Source of the DNA: Modicisalibacter sp049808615
Lineage (GTDB): Bacteria > Pseudomonadota > Gammaproteobacteria > Pseudomonadales > Halomonadaceae
Assembly (NCBI RefSeq): GCF_049808615.1
Contig: NZ_JBNCAN010000009.1
Coordinates: forward strand, 62,001-126,000
Length of the DNA stretch: 64,000 bases
Reading direction: 5' to 3'
A model generated the notes under the pieces. It ran no database searches, was not told the DNA's origin, and saw nothing but the letters and a program-made list of their open reading frames with translations. The position numbers and the translations under genes are program-made. Positions 16,070 to 23,180 of this stretch are shown here, piece after piece (the first letter of the stretch is position 1; each line of letters begins with the position of its first letter).

Positions 16070-17470
16070 ATGTTAGACGCTAAAAATAACTTCGTCATCG
16101 GATCCAAGCCAGTATTTGAAAATTACGGCTGGAAACATAAGGATTTGGGTGATCAGGTTATTTTATCCTATTCGCATGACTCGGATATCATTTTTGGACA
16201 ATTATCGGATGGCCATGTTTTTGCCCTAATCGGGTTTGCTGTTTCAGTATTGAATGATGATCCTGCCAGTATTCTCAGCAGAAATGAAATAACAAGCATA
16301 GATCGCGATGCAGCATATCTATCTGGTCGATGGGCAGTCCTGACATATAAAAAATGCATCTCTGATGCATCTGGTCTGATGAGCCTTTTCTATAGAGACA
16401 TATTAGGCCATGTATGGATTTCCAGCTCTCCTTCCATACTCGGAAAATACATTGGAAATAAAACCAAGCGTATAGATTGGAATGTTGTCCACAGATCCGG
16501 AATCGACTGGGTTCCAGCACCGTACACGACGAGAGAAGAGGTATACCGTCTACTTCCACAAAGGTCTATCAAGCCCATAACAGGAGACATAGATATCCAG
16601 TCACCTGATTTAGAAACGGGTCCCGACCTGATAGATTCCTTATCCAACGCCATGACTCAATGGAAAAAGCATAATGAAAATACATGGCTGCCATTGACGG
16701 CAGGGATAGACACCCGAACCTTATTAGCTATCGCCAAATATACCGGAAATGATTTTAAAACTTATACTAGTAAATATAAAAATTTACCCAAAAAAGATCT
16801 AAAATTCCCCCCTAAAATAGCTAATCTAGCAGGGTTTCATCACGAATTTTGGGTTCCTAAAAAAGTGAATTCTGAAAAAAGAAGATGTGAACTATTAGAA
16901 GCATCCGATAACTCCCTTATTAATGGTGAGCATAGCTATATTTTTGGGATGGGAGAGAATCAGTTCAACACTGGCGATGCGGTGCTTCACGGTACTGGAT
17001 TCGAGGTGGGAAGATGTTACTATTGGGGGAAGTTGTCTTCAAATAAGCCCAAAGATGCGCACGAAATACTGGATCCAATGGATGGTATAGAACGAACCAA
17101 TGATTGGTATGATGCAATTAATTGCTATATCAAATCTTTAGATGAAAAAATGCCTTTAGACATGGATTGGCGAGACAGATTCTATTTGGATCAAAGGGTG
17201 GGGTCGTTTGGGGCAGGCCACCATTTTTATAGTGATTACCAAGGGCTGAAAAGAATTGATATAGCTAATTCCTTTTGGATCATGAAGCTGCTGCTTGAGT
17301 ATGGACCTGAAGATAGAAAAAAAGGGGCGGCTCAGATCAGTATTATCCAACAAGCGGATCCAAACCTTCTTTCGATTCCAATCAATCCTGAAAACAAGAT
17401 TGTTAATTTCATTAAAGGGAAAATCCCTGTTTCTGTAAAGGCAGAAATGCATAAATTACTCAAGAGGTGA
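16070..17470 (+). CDS. Asparagine-synthase-like protein without a glutaminase nucleophile
   Basis: 466 residues, low-GC and rich in AAA/ATA/TTA codons unlike its neighbours. The N-terminal ~130 residues resemble an Ntn glutaminase fold (LSGRWAVLTYK..., SLFYRDILGHVWISSSPSIL), but there is no Cys at position 2, so it cannot hydrolyse glutamine in the usual way. The C-terminal part carries a PP-loop variant LTAGIDTRTLLA (residues 209-220) where asparagine synthetase has SGGxDS, indicating ATP pyrophosphatase chemistry. Proteins of this shape occur in capsule and O-antigen gene sets, where they may amidate sugars. No glycosyltransferase is adjacent here. It is paired with the phosphoribosyltransferase gene 207 bases downstream. 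Function unproven; acquired by transfer on composition grounds. Confidence 0.75.
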   Translation: MLDAKNNFVIGSKPVFENYGWKHKDLGDQVILSYSHDSDIIFGQLSDGHVFALIGFAVSVLNDDPASILSRNEITSIDRDAAYLSGRWAVLTYKKCISDASGLMSLFYRDILGHVWISSSPSILGKYIGNKTKRIDWNVVHRSGIDWVPAPYTTREEVYRLLPQRSIKPITGDIDIQSPDLETGPDLIDSLSNAMTQWKKHNENTWLPLTAGIDTRTLLAIAKYTGNDFKTYTSKYKNLPKKDLKFPPKIANLAGFHHEFWVPKKVNSEKRRCELLEASDNSLINGEHSYIFGMGENQFNTGDAVLHGTGFEVGRCYYWGKLSSNKPKDAHEILDPMDGIERTNDWYDAINCYIKSLDEKMPLDMDWRDRFYLDQRVGSFGAGHHFYSDYQGLKRIDIANSFWIMKLLLEYGPEDRKKGAAQISIIQQADPNLLSIPINPENKIVNFIKGKIPVSVKAEMHKLLKR

Positions 17471-17677
17471 TTTTGTATAGAAAAATGGCGATTGTTTGAC
17501 AGAGATACTCTGCTTTAGATAGCGCTGTATTCGATACGCCTTTTGATGTGACGTTTTGGTATTGCTACCGAACGGCTGCATTTAGCAATAAGAAAGCTCA
17601 TGGAAAAGAGTGGATTAGATATATCTTATTCGCGCAAGGACGATACTTAAAAACTTGATAATAATCATGGCAAAAAA

Positions 17678-18628
17678 ATGAACTTCAAGTCCTATGCCGA
17701 GCTTAGCAACGATATTTTTAGCAATATCGATAAGGTGCAGTCTCAAGGCTACGAATTGGTGGTAGCCATTCCACGAAGCGGTGTGATTCCTGCCTATATG
17801 TTAAGTCTTTTGCTTAACATAGATTGTACGAATCTGCATGATTTTATTAAAAATAATAGCCTTGTAAAAGGCAACACAAGAAGGACCAGAAGGGCAATGC
17901 GCAACGCATGGGACGCCAAAAAAGTATTGATTGTCGATGACAGTGTAAATACCGGCGCTTCCATGGTAGACGTGCTTAGCCAGATACCCAAGGACTGCCC
18001 CTGCGAAATAACCACCCTGGCGATATACGGTAATACTATCGGTATTCCTAAAGTGGATGTGTGTTTAAAATACCTGGCGTCACCCCGGGTATTTCAATGG
18101 AATATGTGGCATTGCGTAGTCATGCAGCGAGCTTGCGTTACCTTGGATGGTGTGATTTTAAACTGGCATGCAGAGGAAAATGGCAAGGGGCAAGATGCCG
18201 TGAATTTCGTTGAAAGCATCAAGCCAATTGTCCTGCCCTCCTATCGGATTCATTCGCTGATAACCAAGCAGCCCGAGCATTCTCGAAAAGCAATCGAGAG
18301 TTGGCTTTCACATCACAACGTAAACTATGACAATCTGGTCATGGCGCAGTCATGTGATAAAAATGTCGTTTGTGACGAACAAAAATATTGCGATCTGAAG
18401 GTGGATTGGTATAAAGGCAACCCGGAGCTCAGCTTTTTTTTAGAACATGATTTTGATCATGCGTTACGTATCGCCAAAGCGACGGGAAAGCCGGTTTTTT
18501 GCACGCAAACCAATGATGTGGTGAGGCCTTCCGTCGAGGCAGTCATTAAACATGGTAAGGCGCATTTTGTTAGGATCAACTTCGCAAGAATGAAGAAGTT
18601 AGTGAAAAAATGGCGTCCCATAGTATAA
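17678..18628 (+). CDS. Phosphoribosyltransferase fused to a degenerate HAD-like domain
   Basis: 316 residues, low GC. Residues ~1-140 form a type I phosphoribosyltransferase: VVAIPRSGVIPAY, then the PRPP loop VLIVDDSVNTGAS (83-95). Residues ~150-280 resemble the HAD-like domain fused to similar transferases: ACVTLDGVIL (152-161), LITKQPEHSRKAIESWL (motif II-like Thr), and FFLEHDFDHALRIAKATGKPVFC. In the expected D-x-D-G nucleophile motif the first Asp is Thr155, so phosphatase activity is doubtful. PRPP would be used to attach or remove a ribose-5-phosphate; the acceptor is unknown. With the asparagine-synthase-like neighbour, a role in modifying a glycan or small molecule is possible. No strong ribosome-binding site precedes the ATG. 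Confidence 0.75.
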   Translation: MNFKSYAELSNDIFSNIDKVQSQGYELVVAIPRSGVIPAYMLSLLLNIDCTNLHDFIKNNSLVKGNTRRTRRAMRNAWDAKKVLIVDDSVNTGASMVDVLSQIPKDCPCEITTLAIYGNTIGIPKVDVCLKYLASPRVFQWNMWHCVVMQRACVTLDGVILNWHAEENGKGQDAVNFVESIKPIVLPSYRIHSLITKQPEHSRKAIESWLSHHNVNYDNLVMAQSCDKNVVCDEQKYCDLKVDWYKGNPELSFFLEHDFDHALRIAKATGKPVFCTQTNDVVRPSVEAVIKHGKAHFVRINFARMKKLVKKWRPIV

Positions 18629-18926
18629 AGAAAGTGTGTGAGGAAATCTCGTGCAGGGCTCGTGCAGGGAGAATATTCGCTCGACATAGGCCCCGTGGCC
18701 TCCTCCCGTTGTAGTCAAGCAGGTCGAATAGAGTTTAGTAATGTTTTCGGTAATCATCCTGGAGTCTTTTTTTAGTGTTTTGATGAGACTTCCATGAAGA
18801 CGGTTAGAGTGCCATACCCTTGATGTTACTCCCTGGGTAGGGCTGTTTCGCGTTGCAGTGATCCAGCCGCCAGTTCAGCGATGGGTAGCCGGTGCCTCTA
18901 ACAGCAACAGGATGTTGTGAACGAAT
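18629..18926. other. Intergenic stretch at the right end of the low-GC insert
   Basis: No gene is seen. Composition rises from AT-rich to the local average across this stretch, marking the right edge of the insert. It contains the second border repeat at 18877-18895. Confidence 0.5.
18877..18895. repeat. Right border repeat of the low-GC insert
   Basis: AGCGATGGGTAGCCGGTGC, matching 15709-15727 at 16 of 19 positions in direct orientation. It lies after the last insert gene and just before the terminator of the small minus-strand gene. Confidence 0.45.
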
Positions 18927-18959
18927 TCAAAAGCTAAGGCCCGCACAAAGCGGGCCTTA
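18927..18959 (-). terminator. Intrinsic terminator of the 36-residue gene
   Basis: A 10-bp stem TAAGGCCCGC / GCGGGCCTTA (18935-18944 with 18950-18959) has a 5-base loop and, read on the minus strand, is followed by GCTTTTGA. It is placed 60 bases after the stop of the small gene at 19019-19129. Confidence 0.75.
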
Positions 18960-19018
18960 ATGATTCGGACGATCTATCGTCGCAGTTTCGATCACTTGCA
19001 TCTGCCTGATTCAGCCGA

Positions 19019-19129
19019 TCAGGCGGCTTCCCGCAGCGGTTCGATGGTATAGTCTTCAAATGCTTCTAGTTCACACTCCAGGATGTACCATATTTCTAGC
19101 ATTTCAAGACTTTCTTCGGAGCAACACAT
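19019..19129 (-). CDS. 36-residue acidic small protein of unknown function
   Basis: A short gene with strong context support. On the minus strand TGGAGGA sits seven bases before the ATG, and an intrinsic terminator follows the stop at 18927-18959. The product begins MCCSEESLEML and ends EPLREAA; it is acidic (about 11 Glu/Asp), has a Cys pair at residues 2-3 and a third Cys at 19, and looks like one amphipathic helix. No family is recognised. It faces away from the Gfo/Idh gene across a 169-base region containing a perfect FNR/Anr-type palindrome, so oxygen-dependent expression is possible. Adjacent cysteines could bind a metal or form a disulfide. Confidence 0.6.
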   Translation of the reverse strand: MCCSEESLEMLEIWYILECELEAFEDYTIEPLREAA

Positions 19130-19224
19130 ACGCTATTCCTCCAATGCCAATGGATCTTTCGTTCAACCAGTATGGAGCATGACAGATTTAGACCAAAGTC
19201 GATATGATGATTTTCGACCTTTTT

Positions 19225-19238
19225 TTGATATGGATCAA
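19225..19238. promoter_or_regulatory. FNR/Anr-type operator
   Basis: TTGAT-ATGG-ATCAA matches the FNR/Anr consensus TTGAT-N4-ATCAA at every defined base. It is 61 bases upstream of the Gfo/Idh start and about 96 bases upstream of the small gene on the opposite strand. Either promoter, or both, could be under low-oxygen control. Confidence 0.65.
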
Positions 19239-19298
19239 TCTTTTGAGCATAACGACGCATAAGGTCGCTTGCAAAGTGGGCAGGGTAAAGGAGAACGC

Positions 19299-20375
19299 AT
19301 GAAGGAAACCTATAATGTAGGCCTAGTCGGCTATGGAATGGCCAGCAAGACCTTCCACGCACCGTTGATCGCGGCGACTCCAGGGCTTGAGGTCGTGGCA
19401 GTATCAAGCAGCGATGCCGACAAGGTACTCGCCGACTTACCCCGAGTGGAGGTAATGGCGACGCCTCAGGCATTGTTCGCACGTCCGGATATTGATCTGG
19501 TTGTCATCCCCACCCCCAACGATACCCATTTCCCTTTAGCCAAGGCGGCACTGGCGGCGGGCAAGCATGTCATCGTGGACAAGCCTTTTACCGTAACCTT
19601 GGGTGAAGGGCGGCTACTCAAAGGATATGCGGAGGAGGCGGGCAAGTTGCTGTCGGTGTTTCACAATCGCCGGTGGGACAGTGACTTTCTAACGGTTCGC
19701 GCACTGGTCGAGGCACGTACCCTGGGGCGGTTGGTGCATTTCGAGTCGCACTTCGATCGTTTTCGTCCCGATGTCGGGCAGCGCTGGCGCGAGCAACCCA
19801 AGCCCGGTGCTGGCCTGTGGTACGATCTCGGCCCGCACCTGCTCGATCAGGCGCGACAGATTTTCGGCATGCCCCGGGCCATATTGCTCAATCTTGCCAA
19901 GCGTCGTGATGGTGCTCAGGTCGACGATGACTTTCATGCCTTGCTGGATTACGACGGGCTGCGAGTCGTGCTCTGTGCCAGCACGCTGGTCGCGGCGGAG
20001 TCACCGCGCTTTATTCTGCACGGTACCCAGGGTAGCTATGTCAAGCATGGACTCGATCCCCAGGAGGCCTGGCTCAAGGAAGGACAAACACCAACCCCTC
20101 AATGGGGCGTGGATAGTCGCGACGGAGAGCTGATGCTGCAGGAAACTGACAGCGAGGAGGCGTCGTTGGTGGCGCATGCCTGTGGCACCTTGCCCGGTGA
20201 TTATCTGGCCTATTATATCGGGATACACGACGCCCTGGCTGGCGAAGGGACCAATCCGGTTTCCGTGGACGATGCCCTGGCAGTGATGCAGTTGCTTGAG
20301 ACAGGACTGGACAGTGCTCGTCAGGAGCGTTGGGTGAAGCTCAAGGAGCTTGGTGGGCTACGGCGCAAGTACTGA
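19299..20375 (+). CDS. Gfo/Idh/MocA-family NAD(P)-dependent oxidoreductase (YdgJ-like)
   Basis: 358 residues. The N-terminal Rossmann fold (VGLVGYGMASKTFHAPLI, residues ~6-24) is followed by VVIPTPNDTHFPLAKAAL, the catalytic (D/E)KP in VDKPFTVTLGEG, and the substrate domain with GLWYDLGPHLLDQA (His of the catalytic site) and a C-terminal YYIGIHDALAGEGTNPVSVDDAL. Length and wording fit E. coli YdgJ, an uncharacterised scyllo-inositol/sugar-type dehydrogenase relative. The start at 19299 is preceded by AAAGGAGA. The upstream FNR/Anr-like site suggests redox regulation. Substrate unknown. Confidence 0.88.
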   Translation: MKETYNVGLVGYGMASKTFHAPLIAATPGLEVVAVSSSDADKVLADLPRVEVMATPQALFARPDIDLVVIPTPNDTHFPLAKAALAAGKHVIVDKPFTVTLGEGRLLKGYAEEAGKLLSVFHNRRWDSDFLTVRALVEARTLGRLVHFESHFDRFRPDVGQRWREQPKPGAGLWYDLGPHLLDQARQIFGMPRAILLNLAKRRDGAQVDDDFHALLDYDGLRVVLCASTLVAAESPRFILHGTQGSYVKHGLDPQEAWLKEGQTPTPQWGVDSRDGELMLQETDSEEASLVAHACGTLPGDYLAYYIGIHDALAGEGTNPVSVDDALAVMQLLETGLDSARQERWVKLKELGGLRRKY

Positions 20376-20415
20376 TTCGTTCCCGTCAGATGTAAATTCA
20401 ACACATGCTAAATGA

Positions 20416-20443
20416 CACAACCTCGACCGAAGTCGAGGTTGTG
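20416..20443. terminator. Strong stem-loop between convergent genes
   Basis: A 12-bp perfect stem CACAACCTCGAC / GTCGAGGTTGTG closes a CGAA loop. The flanking T-tracts are weak on both strands, so it may end transcription or protect 3' ends of the convergent oxidoreductase and repeat-protein mRNAs. Confidence 0.6.
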
Positions 20444-20489
20444 ACTCATTCAATCTGTATACCGATAGACGTAACGAGCGTTGCCGATA

Positions 20490-20816
20490 TCAGTTGCCGG
20501 ATTTATCACTACCGGTTTCTACATCATTCGCGGAATCCACGCCACTGTTGGGCGCCAGGTCGTCCTGATCCAATTGCTGAGTGCTCCCCTGATTTGAAGA
20601 GGGGTCCACATTTTCACCGGAATCGATGCCGCTGTTGGGAGCCAGGTCGTCTTGCTTGACCGATCCGTCAGTTTGGCTGTCCGGCGTTGGGTTTACATCC
20701 TGGGCTGAGTCGACGCCACTATTGGAGTCTGTCGGCGATGATTCCTGAGCGATGGCGGCGGTAGAAAATGCCATCATGGATGCCAATAAAGCTGCTGATA
20801 ATGTCAGTCCTTTCAT
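20490..20816 (-). CDS. Secreted acidic Asp/Ser-rich repeat protein
   Basis: 108 residues. The ATG at 20816 is chosen because AGGAG lies seven bases upstream; a neighbouring ATG at 20822 is too close to it. A clear Sec signal peptide (MKGLTLSAALLASMMAF..., cleavage after AIAQ) is followed by a low-complexity acidic region with three imperfect copies of a unit like PNSGIDSGENVDP (SNSGVDSAQDVNP, PNSGIDSGENVDP, PNSGVDSANDVET), two of them preceded by DDLA. No family is recognised. A periplasmic or extracellular acidic repeat could bind cations or stay soluble at high salt. It lies between convergent and unrelated genes and is monocistronic. Confidence 0.7.
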   Translation of the reverse strand: MKGLTLSAALLASMMAFSTAAIAQESSPTDSNSGVDSAQDVNPTPDSQTDGSVKQDDLAPNSGIDSGENVDPSSNQGSTQQLDQDDLAPNSGVDSANDVETGSDKSGN

Positions 20817-20931
20817 GCTCATACTCCTTTTAACCTTGAAGGTTGTACAGAGGCTATACGAGATGTCGTTGATTTGCAAATAGTTCGCGGATATAGCGTT
20901 TCTGGCGCGTCCAGCACGGACACGTTGCGCC

Positions 20932-21510
20932 TTACCACCACGCATTGCCGCTTTGCGTTGCCTTGATGCGCTCGCGGGCGATGAACAAGGCGGCAATGGC
21001 CCGTGCTTCGTGAAAATCTTCCCGCGCCAACAGGGCGGGAAGATCATCGAGGGCATGGGTTTCCACCACCAGCGGTTCCGGTTCATCCCCGGGCAGACGC
21101 TTTTCGTAGAGATCGCTGGCCAGCAGTACATGCATGCGATGATTCATGTAGTTGGGGGCCAACGATAGTTCGACCAGGGGTTCGATATTGCGGGCGCCCA
21201 TGCCGCACTCCTCCATCAGTTCACGATTGGCCGCAGTGACGATATCTTCACCAGGATCGACCAGGCCCTTGGGCAACGTCAGGGCATAGTCATCGAATCC
21301 CGCCGCATACTCATGAATCAGCAATACATGATCCGGATCCGGCATGGCCACGATCATGACTGCCCCACGGCTCGTGCCCTTGAGACGCTCGAAGCTGCGC
21401 TCGGCACCGTTGGAAAAGCGCAGATCGAGTCGCTCGATGGTAAAGAGTCGGCTGTGGGCGACTTCCTCGCGGTTGAGAACATTGGGTTTGGGAGGGGGCA
21501 TTGGCGGCAT
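20932..21510 (-). CDS. nudE: ADP compounds hydrolase
   Basis: 192 residues (E. coli NudE 186). Nudix hydrolase active on ADP-ribose, NADH and Ap3A. Similarity to E. coli NudE runs through the whole protein: KPNVLNREEVAHSRLFTIERLDLRFSNG, AVMIVAMPDPDHVLLIHEYAAG, the Nudix box GLVDPGEDIVTAANRELMEECGMG (GX5EX7REUXEEXGU), and DEPEPLVVETHALDDL. The start is one of two ATGs in MPPMPP. Divergent from hslR with 112 bases between, reproducing the nudE-hslRO neighbourhood of enterics. Confidence 0.94.
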   Translation of the reverse strand: MPPMPPPKPNVLNREEVAHSRLFTIERLDLRFSNGAERSFERLKGTSRGAVMIVAMPDPDHVLLIHEYAAGFDDYALTLPKGLVDPGEDIVTAANRELMEECGMGARNIEPLVELSLAPNYMNHRMHVLLASDLYEKRLPGDEPEPLVVETHALDDLPALLAREDFHEARAIAALFIARERIKATQSGNAWW

Positions 21511-21622
21511 GGTGAATGTATCCAGTACAATAAAGGCAATATCGAATCCTCTTTTACCACTGCCCGATAGCGCCTGGCCAACGATGAATTGCCTGTCAGA
21601 GCAGGGTCGAACATGGAGAATC

Positions 21623-22012
21623 ATGGAGAACGTACGAATCGACAAGTGGCTATGGGCCGCGCGTTTTTTCAAGACCCGGGCCTTGGCCAAGAAAGCAATT
21701 GAGGGTGGCAAGGTCGAATACAATGGTGCGCGGGTCAAGACCAGCAAAAGCGTCGAAGCTGGGGCCTTGATCAAGGTACCTCAGGGCTGGGATACCTGGG
21801 AGGTCGAAGTGCTGGCGGTGACCGATCAGCGTCGCGGCGCGCCCGAGGCCCGGGAGCTGTATCGCGAGACATCGCAAAGTCAGGCACGACGCGAGCGGGA
21901 GACGGAGGCCCGGCGCCTGGCCAATCGTAGCGTGATGGCACCGCGCGGACGTCCCGACAAGAAGCAGCGACGCGATATTCAGCGTTTTCAACGCCAGCGC
22001 CCTGATGAGTGA
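21623..22012 (+). CDS. hslR: Heat-shock protein Hsp15, ribosome-associated
   Basis: 129 residues (E. coli Hsp15 133). An S4 RNA-binding domain occupies the N-terminal ~65 residues (VRIDKWLWAARFFKTRALAKKAIEGGKVEYNGARVK) and a very basic C-terminal tail (RPDKKQRRDIQRFQRQRP) follows. It binds 50S subunits carrying stalled nascent chains. Start ATG 21623 follows GGAGAATC. First gene of an hslR-hslO pair; the gap to hslO is 48 bases. Confidence 0.95.
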   Translation: MENVRIDKWLWAARFFKTRALAKKAIEGGKVEYNGARVKTSKSVEAGALIKVPQGWDTWEVEVLAVTDQRRGAPEARELYRETSQSQARRERETEARRLANRSVMAPRGRPDKKQRRDIQRFQRQRPDE

Positions 22013-22060
22013 GGGCGACTTTCTTATCATTTTCATACCTTTGAGCTTTGAGACCCGCCA

Positions 22061-22936
22061 ATGAACGATCAGATTCAGCGCTTTCTTTTCGATGACACTA
22101 ACGTTCGTGGCGAGATCGTCACTCTTGAAAACGCCTATGCCGAGGTGCTCGACAAGCACGCTTATCCCGCGGCGGTGGAGCGCCAACTGGGCGAGTTGCT
22201 TGCGGCGGCGGCGCTACTGACGGAAACCATCAAGCTGGACGGCACCCTGAGTCTAGAGGTGCGAGGTAATGGCGTGCTCAGCCTATTGGTGGCGGAGTCC
22301 AATCCTGGTGGCGAGCTGCGCGCCGTTGCACGACTCGACGATACGGTGGCGCTGCCCACGGACGAGGCCTCGTTCAAGGAGCTGGTAGGGGATGGCCGGC
22401 TGGTCATTACCCTGGATCCGCAAGAAGGCAATCGTTATCAGGGCATCGTCGAACTCAAGGCCGATGATCTGGCGGGCTGCCTCGAGGAATACTTCGAGCG
22501 CTCCGAGCAGCTCGCCACACGGTTATGGCTGAGTGCCGATGGACAGCGCGCAGCGGGACTCCTGCTTCAGCAGTTGCCGGGTGACGATAGCCATCGCGAT
22601 GCGGATGCCTGGTATCGGCTGGTGACGCTGGCAAGTACGGTATCCAACGATGAGCTGCTGGCGCTTGAGCAACGCGATTTGCTCTATCGACTTTATCATG
22701 AGGAAGCCACCCGGGTTTTCGATCCTAAACGTCTGCACTTTGGCTGCAGTTGTTCCCGGGAACGTATCGCCCATGCACTCCTTAATCTGGGCGCTGCGGA
22801 ACTGCGCACCATTCTCGAAGAACAACAGGCCATCGATACTCAATGCCATTTTTGCCATACCCACTATCACTTTAGTGCCGCTCAGATAGAGGCATTAATC
22901 GAATCTCCTGATGCTGGCTCTCCGATACTGCACTAA
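22061..22936 (+). CDS. hslO: Redox-regulated chaperone Hsp33
   Basis: 291 residues (E. coli 292). The N-terminal chaperone domain (IQRFLFDDTNVRGEIVTLENAY...) is followed by the redox switch: CSC at about residues 229-231 and CHFC about 30 residues later, the four cysteines that bind zinc when reduced and form disulfides under oxidative unfolding stress. It protects unfolding proteins in the cytoplasm. Pairing with hslR and proximity to pckA match the enteric order. The 244 bases downstream contain only a weak hairpin (AAAAAGC...GCTTTTT near 22977-23009). Confidence 0.96.
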   Translation: MNDQIQRFLFDDTNVRGEIVTLENAYAEVLDKHAYPAAVERQLGELLAAAALLTETIKLDGTLSLEVRGNGVLSLLVAESNPGGELRAVARLDDTVALPTDEASFKELVGDGRLVITLDPQEGNRYQGIVELKADDLAGCLEEYFERSEQLATRLWLSADGQRAAGLLLQQLPGDDSHRDADAWYRLVTLASTVSNDELLALEQRDLLYRLYHEEATRVFDPKRLHFGCSCSRERIAHALLNLGAAELRTILEEQQAIDTQCHFCHTHYHFSAAQIEALIESPDAGSPILH

Positions 22937-23180
22937 TAGCCTTGGAACGCTGAGTGTTCTCATCGTTGGCATGGGGAAAAAGCAGCGTTTGCCGGGCGGT
23001 GGCTTTTTGCAATAATGTCGCCCTGTAACGCGATACGCTCGAAATGTTATATGAAGCTATAAAAGCGGATATCAGAGAAGAGTGTATTCATGTAGGGACG
23101 GTGACACGTCCGTGGACGGCGCGATGAACAGTCCGCGTTTTGGATAATGAGAGGAGCGGCCCAAGGGCCATGAACCAACG

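Noticed and set aside
18629..19018. tRNA or integrase target at the right edge of the low-GC insert
   Set aside because: No cloverleaf-like sequence or TTCGANTC arm is visible, and no integrase gene is present, so a classical tRNA-targeted island is not supported.
20817..21131. Upstream extension of the acidic repeat protein to ~213 residues
   Set aside because: The extension runs antisense into nudE and would place the signal peptide in the middle of the protein; AGGAG before ATG 20816 gives a clear start.
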